NCBI GenBank assembly: GCA_031835245.1
Contig: JAVKOQ010000330.1
Coordinates: 1 to 57,007, forward strand
Direction: 5' to 3'
From: Balamuthia mandrillaris
Taxonomy: Eukaryota > Discosea > Longamoebia > Balamuthiidae
Length of the DNA: 57,007 bases
Under the pieces are notes generated by a model. It searched no databases and was not told where the DNA came from. It saw only the letters and a list, made by a program, of their open reading frames with translations. Shown here one piece after another: positions 45,475 to 56,567 of the stretch (the first letter of the stretch is position 1; each line of letters starts with the position of its first letter). The position numbers were made by a program, and so were the translations under genes.

Positions 45475-46572
45475 TTATTTATTTGTCGACAGAAACTTCA
45501 AACAAGAGATGAGACACTCTTGAGAGACAGGAGAGATGGCATCTTCCAATGTCGTCATGAAACCACCAATTGAGCCAGAGAGGCCATGGACATTTGGGGC
45601 CTCGCGATAGAGAAGAGACCAAATGACTTCTTGTGCAACAACAATAAAACAAGCTTTTAAAAAGACCAGTCTTTGGGTCTCTTCTGGGTTCGGCGATAGT
45701 TGGCTTTGTTGAACTCCATGCGAATACGCTGCAAACAAAAAGTTTCAAAGGAAGTTAGGAACTGGAGCATTTGCAACAAAACTCACTTTGAGAAAAGTGT
45801 TTGTTGGTGAATGGATGTGGACGTACGTCTGCGCTTTTGATCATTTCCTCCGGTGTCAGTACAAACTGACTCCACAAGGGAGACTTTGGGGAAAGGCGAT
45901 AGTAAGGACGGCGCTCGCCCCTGTAAGTCCACAACCCCCGCTTGTTGCCTACCTTCTTGCCAAACGCCATTTCCGGGGTCACACCGTCACGCAGCGTGCG
46001 GTACCAACACAACTCTCCGGTAGTGGGCAGTCGCAACACTACGTGCTGTACTCCGTCAATGTCTTTGAAGTCTCCTTCCTTCACGTTCTCGTTTGCGCTG
46101 ACCAAGGGACCTGCGGAAACAAAAAGAAAAGTGAGAACGTTTTAAACACTGAATGGAGGTTTGAAACGAGCAAAAACAAAAGGAAAAAAAAGTAACCGCG
46201 TGTAGGGTCGTTCAAATCTTCGAGAACGTTCTCGTTGGAGACTTCGAAGTTCGCTGATTCTTGCTGCAGCTTTTGTTCCGCCAATAGCTCCTTTTTCTTC
46301 TTCTCTTTCTGCTTTTCTTTTTCTTTCTTCCTTTCTTCAGATTCTTGTTTTTTTTGTTGCTTTGTCTTCTTGGCTTTTGGCTCTGCTGCTTCCAAAACGG
46401 TAGCGGCATGGAATGCCCTCGCGCTGCCGCAGTGGCCTCCCAAGCCGCTCTGTGAACGCGACCTAGCACAAAGGATATAGTTCGCACTCACTCTGCTCGC
46501 ACATAGTGAAGGACCGCAGCTTCCCACCGGTGTCCGCAACGTCCACCCCCCCTTCCGAAGTGCTGTTCTCAT
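45475..46572 (-). CDS. unknown protein with mitochondrial-type leader
   Basis: 317-aa product from three exons (46572-46197, 46110-45787, 45728-45475), in phase. The first 55 residues are Arg-rich without acidic residues (MRTALRKGGWTLRTPVGSC... to ARAFHAATV), as in mitochondrial precursors. A Lys/Glu coiled-coil-like stretch follows. The conserved-looking core is VQHVVLRLPTTGELCWYRTL, GVTPEMAFGKKVGNKRGLW and RRPYYRLSPKSPLWSQF. The last exon is mostly alpha-helical (RLVFLKACFIVVAQEVIWSL). I do not recognise the family. A mitoribosome or respiratory assembly role would fit but is a guess. Confidence 0.65.
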
Positions 46573-46669
46573 TGCAAATCTTTCTTCTCTCTTTGTTTAT
46601 TTTTTTTTTTTGCCAAAGGGGAGGGCAGGCCACAGGACAAAATCATTCGTGACGACCTGAAATTAACTT

Positions 46670-46687
46670 CACGTGATTAATCACGTC
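46670..46687. promoter_or_regulatory. 16-bp palindrome with CACGTGAT
   Basis: ACGTGATTAATCACGT at 46671-46686 is a perfect palindrome and includes CACGTGAT, the same octamer as at 3382. It lies about 100 bases upstream of the mitochondrial-type gene that starts at 46572. Confidence 0.4.
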
Positions 46688-46746
46688 GTTGCGGATAAGA
46701 CACAAAGGAGGCATGACCTGGAGCGGAGGTGTGGTTGTGTTTTGGT

Positions 46747-46949
46747 TTATTTGGTGATGAAACTCTTTTTGGAGCCTTCGAAGCCAGGGCGCTTGGTTGC
46801 TGCTTTCTTTTTGCCTTTCATCCGCCTTGCTTTCTTCTTTTCTAGATATTCGGCAATGTTGTCGTTTCTCTTTTTTTGTTTTGCTGCTTGTTGTTTTTTC
46901 TCCTCTTTTTTCCTCGCATCCCTGGATAGAAAATAAAACTCGTAAGAGA

Positions 46950-46993
<44 letters not shown>

Positions 46994-48508
46994 AAAATAA
47001 CAAAAATAAAGAAGAGATTCAGAAGCGCGGGTAGAGTTCTCATGTCCACTTTGTGGCATTCGAGAATTTTCGACCATGACCACCCCTAACGGGTCGTTCT
47101 CATCACACCAGAGAGAAAGAGAGAGAGAGAGAGATCGAGAATGAACAGGAAACGTACCATGCTTTCTTGCTCTTTTTCTTCTTGCTCTCCTCTCGCTTGA
47201 TGCTCTTTTTCAAAAGTTTTGCGTTGTCTAATACTTTCTCGCCTTTCGCTTTCAGCATCGTTTTTTGCCAGGCTTCATCCAAGCGTTGGGCCTCATCCTT
47301 TGGTCCAGAGCTGGCTTCAAGCTGTTTAGAAACAGAAAAGATGAAAAGATTATTAATGTCCCGCTATATTTTGCTACCGGATGTGAATACCTTCTTCAAC
47401 AGAACTTTCTTACTCTGCCTCTTCTTTTGCTTTAATAAATAAGTAGGGGTGGGTGCTCCGGAGCTAAAGTCAAACGTGCCAAACTGAAGGTTCGGAGTCT
47501 GCTGAAATGAAAGTAAATATGTGTGAAGAACTGCACAGAAGAAACAACAAAAAGCAACCATAACAACCAAATAGAACAAACAAACACAAAGACAAGCAGC
47601 GGAAAAAACAGCCTACCTCAGCGTTGGGTCGTTTTGTTGCGGTGCCGCTCTGTTTTGGTTTGTTTTGTTGTTGCTTCTCTTCTTTTGTAGGTTTTTGTTG
47701 CTTTTTCTTCTGTTTTTTGGCAGGGGGCGGTTTTGCGCCTCTTGGTGTCTGCTTCTGTTTATCGTCCGCGTTTCTTTGCGCCCTTAGCGCTTTTATCTTG
47801 GCATGCAACCTTTCATGAAGTCCATCCAAAGAAGTAACTCTCCCCCCATTTGCCGCATGATCGCTCGACAATCCATTCTCTCCCAAGTCTTTCCCTAAAA
47901 ACCCACTATCAACGTCATCACCATCATCACTTTCTTCTGCTTTTTCACCATCATTCTCGCCCTCCTCCTCTACCCCGTCTTCCTCTTCGTCATGTTCTCC
48001 CTCTTCTGCCTTTCCGTTAGTAAGAGAGTCTCGTTTGCGTTTTTGGCCGGTGACACTCTTCTCTGACTCCGTTTCCTTCTCTTCATTTTGTTTTTCTTGC
48101 AATATTTGTGGCACTGTCTTATTGTTTTGTGGATTTAGCTGTTATAACAAAAGACAAACGTAGTTAAGTCAGTGTTGAGTTATTCGTTGGCATGAACGAA
48201 ATGAGAAAGAAAAAAACCAAACAAACAACACGGACAACAAACCTTTGCTTTGCGTGCTTTCTTCGAAGCCTCCTTCAGCGCTTGTTTGGGACCAGGACCG
48301 TCTTTTTGCCGCTTTGGTATGAACTTGCTCTAAACAGCACAAAAATAGGAGAGTGAGCCAAAAATAAAACAACAGTGGAGGAAAGCGACGCAGAAGAAGA
48401 AAAAACGTACCTTTTGCTCTTGATCCTCCGGCGAAAAATACCATTTGGCAGGAATAGTTGCGAGCATGTTCGTAAAGACTACGAGCAAGAGAGCGAAAGA
48501 GAGGGAGG

Positions 48509-48567
<59 letters not shown>

Positions 48568-48729
48568 TAAGAAAAAAAACGAAAGAGCCGAAACAAAAGC
48601 CACAAGCCTCTTTAATTTACAGGATTATATTTTAAAATATCAACCGCCAAAATACGTACAATCCTCGCTGTGCGAAAGCCGCCGAGCCCGCGACTCATCC
48701 TCACAAAGAGTCATTCCGTTCTCGGTCAT
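46747..48729 (-). CDS. SURF6: SURF6/Rrp14-family nucleolar protein
   Basis: 398-aa product from seven exons: 48729-48660, 48478-48411, 48329-48243, 48138-47617, 47501-47391, 47321-47158 and 46921-46747, in phase. The N-terminal half is Lys- then Asp/Glu-rich. SURF6 features follow: LDGLHERLHAKIKALRAQRN, NLQFGTFDFSSG, DEAWQKTMLKAKGEKVLDN, AKLLKKSIKREESKKKK, and a Lys/Arg-rich helical end (ARKKEEKKQQAAKQKKRNDN). The family (yeast Rrp14) is nucleolar, binds nucleic acid and works in 40S/60S assembly. It lies about 190 bases from GEMIN2, transcribed away from it. Confidence 0.88.
46945..46991 (-). repeat. (CT)n tract in SURF6 intron 6
   Basis: GA repeat on the plus strand, CT in the transcript. 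A second shorter tract lies at about 47110-47133 in the same intron. Confidence 0.9.
48512..48564 (-). repeat. (CT)n tract in SURF6 intron 1
   Basis: About 50 bases of GA on the plus strand, CT in the transcript, near the exon 2 acceptor. Confidence 0.9.
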
Positions 48730-48916
48730 CTTCGTTTTGTTCCTCTTCCGCCTTCGCTATCTTCTTTTCTTTCCTTTCGGTACGGGAAAAAACATGGAAG
48801 CAGATAACTTCGACCCCTCGTGAAGTTTGTCGACAGTATCGTGATCGTTGCCCCCTCAAGCAAAATCATATTATTTCTTGGAAAAAATTCGACAATAATA
48901 AAGAAAGAGAAGGGAA

Positions 48917-50361
48917 ATGGCTGAAGATGACGACGAACAAAGAGAGGAAGGAGAGATAGTGGATACCCTCATAGTTGACGACGAAGGAGTCCTCTCACGC
49001 AAGGTAGAAGAAGAGGCGGAAGATCATGAGGTTGAATACGACTCAGCGACGTACGATGTGGAACGGAGCCACGATGAAGGATCCAGAGAGGAGGATCATA
49101 CTTGGCGCTCGCCCCCTTCGGGTGGACTGCAGCGCAAAAAGAAAAGAAAGAGGAACAAACGCAATAAGCAACAGCGAGAAGAGGGAGCAACCGCCAACCA
49201 GAAACGCACAAAATCGTACGACCAAGAAACAGGGTTACCTCTCGCTTTCGAGGTAGACCTGGACGCTCCCCTGCCCAACGACACTGCCGCACCTCCCGTC
49301 GACGGCATGGACTACCTCCGTCGAGTAAGGTTGGTCTTTCTCGCTTTCTTTCTGTCTTTTTTAAAACGATTAAACTTTCAAATGTTTTGCAGATGGGAAA
49401 GTTTACAAAGTCCCAAGGTAGTGGTCTCGCGCGTCAACCCCCGCCACTTTGACGCCAACCAGACCTTCTACGTGACGTCTGCGCGGGCCTTTCCGGCGGT
49501 GCCGCCCGCCATGCGCCCCTCCCCGTCTTGGCAGGAGGAGTTCATGGCGGCTTTCACGGCGCTCAGGGAGGAGCTGAACGAGGAGTACGCACGGCGGAGA
49601 GTGTTGTTGTCCCGGCTGCCCTCTTTCCTGCCGAACATCAGGGACGAGGGCAAGTGGCGGCGATTTTGCTTGGGCAAGAAGAGCAAAGAGGGGATGGATG
49701 TAGCAGGCAAGGAACAGCGTACGGAAAGTGAGGACGGGGAAGCAGAAAAAGAAGGAGAAGTGGAGGAGAACGAAAACAGGGAAGTGGAAAAAGGAAGAGA
49801 GAAGGAAGAGGAGAAAGGAAGGAAGGAATCGCCAGCAGTTATGGAAAGCAACGAGGAAAACGAAATAATTGAACCTGCAGCAGCGCAAAAAGACATCTCG
49901 CCAATGGAACCCCACCTTTCTGTGTTGCTTCGACTGGATCAGGTATGCCTCCTTCATAGAGAGCGAGTGTGTTCATACAGGGTTGTGCTGATGATGTAAA
50001 TGCAGGCAGCCATCTACCAGCTGACGCTCTACCATGTGACATGGGCGGAGGCTTCTGCGGAACAAGTCACAGAGGTGCAATTTCGGTGGCTCTTTGCATT
50101 GCTGGCTCGTCTGGATGCTCCCGTTGAGGCCGGCATGGCTTCTGCGCTTCACTCTCTATTGTTCCTGTTGGCCAACCAGCGTTCTTCTTTGGTTTGTTAC
50201 TTTCCATATCGTTCTCTCTTCTTCTCACTTTAGTGGAAGCATACTGACTCTCACCACAGCAGGATGAAAAAGATGAACGCTTGGCTCCTATCAACATCTT
50301 GATAACAATTCTGGACAAGTGCTTTGGCCAAAGGGAGCCCCCACCTTATCATCAACTCTGA
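48917..50361 (+). CDS. GEMIN2: GEMIN2 (SMN-interacting protein 1)
   Basis: 415-aa product from four exons: 48917-49329, 49393-49942, 50006-50191 and 50263-50361, in phase. The acidic/basic N-terminus is followed by family landmarks: LPLAFEVDLDAPLP, GMDYLRRVRWES, PKVVVSRVNPRHFD, SWQEEFMAAFTALREEL, GKWRRFCLG, then HLSVLLRLDQ, RWLFALLARLDAP and KDERLAPINILITILDKCFG. GEMIN2 with SMN loads Sm rings onto spliceosomal snRNAs. A Glu/Lys insertion separates the middle from the C-terminal helices, making it longer than human GEMIN2 (280 aa). The last exon may start 3 bases earlier (CAG/CAG). A heavy splicing load fits the intron-rich genome. Confidence 0.9.
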
Positions 50362-50433
50362 TGAAAATGTATTTAATTTAAACAAGACAAACACAGAGGA
50401 CGAAGAAAGAAGTCGCAATTGGTTTCCTTCATT

Positions 50434-50594
50434 TTATTCTCCTTTAGCAGGACCCTTGCGTGATAATAGGTGCTCCAGCTCCTCCGCACTCAAAATGCGT
50501 TGCGAGTCTTTCGGCTTAACTCTTCCTTTGCCTATTATGCCACAGAATTAAAAGAAAAATTTGAAGATTGCCAGGGAGAGTAAGAGTGAGTGTG

Positions 50595-50650
<56 letters not shown>

Positions 50651-52661
50651 AGAAGCCACAAAGTGATACATACCAAGATGTTTAAACTTCATAGCAAAGT
50701 CTTCAGCTTGGAGGAGAGTGAGAGAAGGATCAGGTTGCTGATTAACCTCCTCCGCCATCTTGGTGTCCATGTAGACCTCACCCTCTTGAGCACGCTTTAA
50801 CTGAGACTCTACCTCCGCTGGAGTCATTTTACCGACAGGATCTTCCTTCATTAACTCTTCATAGTCCTGATCTTCCTCCAATCTTTGATCCTCTAACCAC
50901 TGTTCAGCCAGCTGCTCCTCTGCCTTTATCAACTCCTCCGGGCTCTTATCCTTAGCACTTTTTACCACGCTGTCCACCTCCTCATCGCTTAAGTTCTCAA
51001 ACTCCTTCATGATGATGTCCACCAGCTCTGGTCTTAGCTTGCCTGTAGCTGCTAAATCACGTAACCCCTGATCTAAGACCTCTGCCTCATTCTCACTGTC
51101 AGGAAGAGAAGAAGAAGGAGGAGGAGGCGCAGCGCTGGGGTCCAGCGATTTTGCTTGTTGCACGGCAGCGATAGCGTGGAGAAAACTGCGCAGTTCTGCC
51201 TTGCCAAATTTTTTATCTCGGAAAAAGCCTGGAGGGTCGAACAGCTTGGCCTTCTGCTGTTCCCAATCCTTTAGAAGTTCTTCTTCCAATTGGGGTTGTT
51301 TCTTGACCAGCTCCTCGGCCTTGTGCTGAAATTGTTCCACAAGAGCGGATTCTTCGGCATACTTAGCCCTGAGTTCTTTCAATTCCTGCGAAGAAAAGCG
51401 AAACACACAAACAAAATGGATTGAATATTTTTGCTTCTAAAGAAAGATGGAAAGACAGAGATTCTCGTACATCGTCCCGCTTCAGGTCCTTCAGTATGCG
51501 CAGAAGGTTGCGAAGGATGGAGAGAGTATAATCGTTTTTCCTTCCGAGGCACTCTTCCATGATACCAAGGGCCTTATACACAACAGGACAAGCCTCTTCC
51601 AGCTTTTCCTGACCACAAAGATATCCACCAAGGTTAGAAAGGGCAGCACCTGCCAGAACAAGAAGAGAGAACGTTAATAAGAACCAAAATTAAAAACAAA
51701 AAGTGTTTGAGAGAAGGGAGAGGGGAAACAAGGAAAAGCTACCAAGTATTTCGCTGCGCTCGCCGTGATGTTTCTCAAAGATGGGAAGGGCCTCCTTGCA
51801 CATCTCCTCCGCCAAGGGCACTTTGCCCAACTGCGCCAGCACGTCCGCGTAATTGATGAGGGGAGGGCCAAGGTCAGGGTGGTCAGCACCAAGTACTCCT
51901 TTCATAATTCTCAGAGCAGCGTCGTAGGCCTTCCGCGACAAGTCCAGCTTGGCCACGTCATGTTGGGCGTTGGGAGGGTTGTTGAGGGAGTCCTGACTAG
52001 GTGGTTGCTCCTCCGAAGCGTCGGTTTGAAGGGCTTGGTTCTGCCAGATGAAGGCCAGCTTGCTGAGCGTAAGGCCCAAGAGCTCGTCCTGCTCCTCTCC
52101 GGGCAGGAGTTCCTCCACGTCCTCAAAGAGGTCCTCCTTGGCGATGATGCGTCCCTCCTCGTCCTCTTCGTAGACGGTCTCTTTCTTGGGGAAGCGAGGG
52201 TGGTCCTTGTAGCGCAGCTTGTAGCGGTCCGGGTACTTCTCGTCGTTGAGGCGGAGGAGCAGCTCCGCTTTGTCCGCTGCCAGCTGCCACTCGCCCCTCT
52301 CCACGTAGCCGTCCAAGGAGCGGCTTACTTCTTGTATGCGACGCTCCCGCAAAACGGCTTTGGTTTGCTCCTCATCTTCCTCTATGCTGCTATCGGTGTT
52401 TGCTTGTTGCTGCTTTTGGTGGAGTTGCTGTAGGTGCGCAGAGACAGAAAAGTGGCGGAGGGACCGCGTTGTGGGAGCAAAACGTGAAGAGAGAGAAGAG
52501 ACGGGGCACAGGGGAGAGGTAGCGCGGAGAGAGAGTGATCGGTAGAGAAACGGGCTGCGAACACGTGTGAGAGGCATCCGGTCACTGCCTGCTGTCCTTC
52601 CGAGGCAACCACACTCCACAGGCCGACGGAGAGGGAGTATTCCGGTGGAACGTTTCAGCAT
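50434..52661 (-). CDS. mitochondrial-type TPR protein with helical C-terminal half
   Basis: 635-aa product from four exons (52661-51743, 51649-51471, 51385-50674, 50531-50434), in phase. The first 75 residues are Arg/Ser/Leu-rich with few acids (MLKRSTGILPLRRPVECG ... SLRHFSVSAHL), a likely mitochondrial presequence. Kinesin-light-chain-type TPRs follow: DLSRKAYDAALRIMKGVLG, ADHPDLGPPLINYADVLAQL and GAALSNLGGYLCGQEKLEEA. The C-terminal half is Glu/Lys-rich and helical (RAKYAEESALVEQFQHKAEE, EVDSVVKSAKDKSPEELI). It ends LSAEELEHLLSRKGPAKGE. No enzymatic motif is seen. It is probably a scaffold in mitochondria; the partner is unknown. Confidence 0.75.
50594..50652 (-). repeat. (CT)n tract in TPR-gene intron 3
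   Basis: GA repeat on the plus strand, CT in the transcript, between exons 3 and 4. Confidence 0.9.
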
Positions 52662-53025
52662 TATTTTTCTTTTGTGTTTCCTGTTGTTCTTTCCCCCTCA
52701 CACTTCTTGCTCTTCTCGTCTTTCTTCTTTTCTCTTTCTCCGCCCGGTAGTTTGCCTGAGGGGGCGCAGAAACCAAATTTTAGTGTCGACTTCCAGTACG
52801 AAATACCCCTCAAGCTGAAAATTCGGAGTTTTAGCAGTTTTTGCGCTTTCCCATTGGTCTACGTGTTAAAAATACTTTCACCACTTGTACTCAGAAACAA
52901 AAAAAGAAACCCTAAAGTGGAAGAAGGGGGAAAAGGGGTGTTTGGGCGCCGATAGAAAGGGAAGAAGAGGAAGATTTTATTGATCAACCAGGCTGGAAAC
53001 TTGCCTTTGCTCTAGAGCGTTCCCC

Positions 53026-54614
53026 ATGCAAAAGACTTGCTTTGTGGTCGTTGCCCTCGTGCTACTATGCATCTGCTTTGCTGCAGCAAGCTCTAAGAAC
53101 AAGGTAGGCGTCAGTTCCCTTCCCCTGCCTCTGTCGAATACCTTTTTCTCTAATGGTATTTAGAGTTTGCGCTAACTTTGCCCGCGCACACATCTACTCA
53201 ACAGAATAACGACAAAATCTTGTCTCGCCCGGCATACAGGAAAACAGCTGAGGAGCTCCAACACACCCATGATCTGCGAGATGCCAGAATGGAGTTGTTG
53301 GAGAAGATTGGTGCTATTGGCCCTAATGCCCAGAAGGGTCCATTCTATTACGGTAGCAAGCACCGGAAAGAAAGCGAGCAGACTGTTCATCATGTAGAAA
53401 AGGAGGTTCACACCGCTAAGCAGCACTACTCAAGAGAAAACCGAATCACGGTATGTTTGAATCAACAACCTCTGCCACTATATCTTTCTTATTGCTTGCA
53501 TTCCTCTGTTACCATTTCGCTCCTTCTCTAGTTCTCTCACTCTCTCAAAAGTTATTCTTCATCTCTCACAACCTTTCTTTCCTCTTGTTTCCCTCCGCGT
53601 CGTTTTTCTCTTTTCTTTGTTCTTCCATTCATGTTTTATTCGGATTCGTTCTTTTGCCCCGATATCCTTCAGGTGTTTTCTCGCCAAAGTGCACTTCTAG
53701 ACCTCAACTCACTGCCGACGGTTGTGGACTTGGACATGCTTCCTAGCCGTGACCCGAGCCTTGATGAGCAGAGGGTGGCTCGCTCCATTGCTCATTGGAT
53801 CACCCAGTGGAGGTTTGGCCACGATGCCCAAGTTTTCATTGATGGATCAGTGGGTTTGCGAGCCATGGCCTTGAACGTTTCCCAGGATGCCGCCAATGAG
53901 TACGACGGTTTCGACGCAAACCCTCTCCTCACCGACGGTTACTGGGCTAGTAAAGCCATTTGTGACTTGGACTTCAGCCAGAAGGACCCAGAGATGCATG
54001 GCACTATCTTTGAGTTTCCTAACTGGTAGGTTATTTCTTTTTTGTTAAGAGTTTTAGAGTAATGTTGATATTCGGGTTGGTACACTGACGAACACCTATT
54101 GGATTACCTCAGGTGTGTCCAGGATATCATTGCTGCAGGTCTCTTTGGCGCTGGCCCAACTGAAATGATTGGCACACTCAAGCGCTTTTACGAGGATACC
54201 ATTATCCAGAACAGGTTCCAGCAGGTAGCCGTTGGTTGCGCATCTCCTGACTCTAGCATCTTCACTGCAACATACGACTACTATTGCTTTGTCTTCTTTG
54301 TGCATCTTACCGACCAAATCAGCGAGGGTAACTGCGCCTGCTCTTCCCTTGTGTGCTGCCCTGATGAGCTGGACATCACGTACGAGACTCTCGTTCCCGT
54401 TGGTGAGGATGACTTTAACAACCTTGGTCCATTCCCCACGGAGGTGGAGGAGCCCTACGCAGATTACTCCTTGGACGAAGAGCTCTTTACCTTCTTCCCT
54501 GAGGACGGTGATGATGGGTTTGACGGTGGTGATGGTTTTGATGGTGGTGACGGTGATGATGAGAGTGATCCTACTGAGGGTGTTATCGAAGAGGGAACGG
54601 AGGACTTCCCGTAA
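53026..54614 (+). CDS. secreted protein of unknown family
   Basis: 392-aa product from four exons (53026-53103, 53205-53450, 53673-54025, 54113-54614), in phase. It starts with a clear signal peptide (MQKTCFVVVALVLLCICF then AAASS). A helical stretch (EELQHTHDLRDARMELLEKI) leads to a globular part with WITQWRFGHDAQVFIDGSVG, NPLLTDGYWASKAICDLDFS, FEFPNWCVQDIIAAGLFGAG and GTLKRFYEDTIIQNRFQQVA. Then comes a Cys cluster (CACSSLVCCPDELD). The C-terminus has acidic GFDGGDGFDGGDGDD repeats. No transmembrane segment follows the signal, so secretion or a vacuolar lumen is likely. I do not recognise the family. Confidence 0.8.
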
Positions 54615-54794
54615 CGGGTAGACAAACAAAGAGAATGAATAAACAAAAGTGTTCAAACAAACTCGTTTCTTTTGGTTTCTCTCTGGGCGCGTCATGGTAC
54701 ACCTTGGCAAGGGATGGCGATAATTGGTGAGTCATGGTTGCTGTCTTACTTTAATGAAAGAAGAGCACATAGAAAAGCGAAAAAAACAACCTTG

Positions 54795-56567
54795 TTATTT
54801 TAGCGTAAGTTGCAGCAGAATGGGTTGTGTGTTGCTCACTTTTCTAGCAGAGCCGCCCAGATATCCTCCTACTATGTGCAAGATATCGTTTATCACCACT
54901 TGGCAATGTCCATATATCTCAACTTTATGAGGTATTTCTGTCCACTCCATGGTTCGAAGGTCCAGTGCGAGGCAGTCACCAATCGACTCTAAGGGGAAAT
55001 AGGAATTGTGAATTCCAACGGTCTTTGTAGCGTTGGTGCAACCACCGGTAACCACCATGTACCCATGTGACTCAGAAGCTGCATGCCGTGCTCGAGCCTG
55101 AGGAACAACACCTTTAGTCTCCACTTGTTGCCAACCTGCCTCTTCGTCCTTGGTATCAAACACATGCACGTCATTCAGCACTTTGGTGTCCTCACTCTCC
55201 GGCTTCTCAGGCACGGTTGCGCCTCCAAACACGAAGATCTTGTCCTGCCAAGCTATGGCACTGTGATAGGCACGAATAGAAGGAGGATTCTTGGCTTCCA
55301 CTTTTCGCCAAGTCAGCGTGTGTGTATCAAACACTGCCAAGTCGTTGAAGTAATGCTGGTCGCGCTGCCTACCGCCAAATACCCACAAATACCTTCCTCC
55401 TGTTCCCACTAATGAGTGGCCCTCCCTACGTCCTGGCGTCCAAACGGATGGAGCTTGTTCCCTGCTTCCTTTGTTCCAGGTAAAGTTGGGACTAGCAGGC
55501 ATGCTCTCTTTGGCAATGCTTGCATCCCACTGCGCTTCTTCCACATTCCAACAACAGACTTGCCCTTCAGTGTCAAATCCTCCAAAGACGAAGAAACGGT
55601 CTCGTGTTCCACTCTCGTCCAGCAAACACAACCCTCCTACCCCAAAAGATCTAGGAACGCGATGGCATTTCCACTGCGGAGGGGAATGGTGTTGATGAAT
55701 AGATGTCCGAAACTCCGGCCAAACTCTGGTCTCCAGCGTAACTCTTCCTAATCCTTTGGGCATGGCTTCGATGATCCTTCCGCCATCGTTTTCTGTCAAC
55801 ATGGCGATTACTTGGTCGGAGGCTTTGTGACCCTTTCCTGGCAGGCATCCAAGCAGAAGCGGGGAGGCCACCGTCCATAAGCGAGGATAGATGCTGGTTT
55901 TAACTGTTCTCATGATACAATTTTTAAGCCTGAGAGGTTCTCCCGTTCTGCTACAGAAAGCTTCCTTCTGGTGTTCTGGGCCGATGGCATCATCTGGTGC
56001 GGTGTCAAACAAAAGGAGTTGGCCTCCAGCTGGGGTGACATAGTTTTCAATCGTACTCAGCCGGAGCGTTTGCAACAACGCCAGGAGAATCGCGGAGTAC
56101 GTGGTTGTTTCAGTCCACTGATGCGCGTCTGAAACATGCACGATCACTTCGACTCTGCGAGTGAACCCCAAGGACATAACATTCATGGTAGGCATGCTCC
56201 CCCCACCCAGAACAAGGAGCTTCTGTTCGCTGTGGTCATTGCTCTTTTGGTTGGAAACTGCTGCCAGGAGATTCGGTGCTGGATGACGATCACCAACTCT
56301 GTGGCTGGTTTGCTTGAAGCACCGTTCAAGGCAGAAGCGCCGCCAATAGATGTGGAGCTTAGGGTCTTGTTGGATCAGCTGACGAAAGCGATGGCAAACA
56401 CCTGCTACACAAGCTGCTGCAGTTCTCTTTTGCTGCTCTGCTTCTTCTTGACTGAGAAGGTGCCAAAAAACGATGGCCGCGAGTTCCGGGTCGAGTTCTC
56501 GAAACAAACAAAAGCCTTCGGCAGAGGTTACGTAATAGGCACTAAAAAACCCTTTCCAATGCTCCAT
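54795..56567 (-). CDS. Kelch-repeat protein with F-box-like N-terminus, single exon
   Basis: 590-aa ORF without introns. Residues 22-80 look F-box-like (LFRELDPELAAIVFWHLLS, CVAGVCHRFRQLI). A middle region of unknown fold follows (RRVEVIVHVSDAHQW, PAGGQLLLFDTAPDD). The second half has about five Kelch repeats forming a beta-propeller: RFFVFGGFDTEGQVCCWNVE, EGHSLVGTGGRYLWVFGG, AYHSAIAWQDKIFVFGG, ARHAASESHGYMVVTGGC and YGHCQVVINDILHIVGGY. F-box/Kelch proteins are substrate receptors of SCF ubiquitin ligases. The absence of introns is unusual beside its neighbours. Confidence 0.85.
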   Translation of the reverse strand: MEHWKGFFSAYYVTSAEGFCLFRELDPELAAIVFWHLLSQEEAEQQKRTAAACVAGVCHRFRQLIQQDPKLHIYWRRFCLERCFKQTSHRVGDRHPAPNLLAAVSNQKSNDHSEQKLLVLGGGSMPTMNVMSLGFTRRVEVIVHVSDAHQWTETTTYSAILLALLQTLRLSTIENYVTPAGGQLLLFDTAPDDAIGPEHQKEAFCSRTGEPLRLKNCIMRTVKTSIYPRLWTVASPLLLGCLPGKGHKASDQVIAMLTENDGGRIIEAMPKGLGRVTLETRVWPEFRTSIHQHHSPPQWKCHRVPRSFGVGGLCLLDESGTRDRFFVFGGFDTEGQVCCWNVEEAQWDASIAKESMPASPNFTWNKGSREQAPSVWTPGRREGHSLVGTGGRYLWVFGGRQRDQHYFNDLAVFDTHTLTWRKVEAKNPPSIRAYHSAIAWQDKIFVFGGATVPEKPESEDTKVLNDVHVFDTKDEEAGWQQVETKGVVPQARARHAASESHGYMVVTGGCTNATKTVGIHNSYFPLESIGDCLALDLRTMEWTEIPHKVEIYGHCQVVINDILHIVGGYLGGSARKVSNTQPILLQLTLK

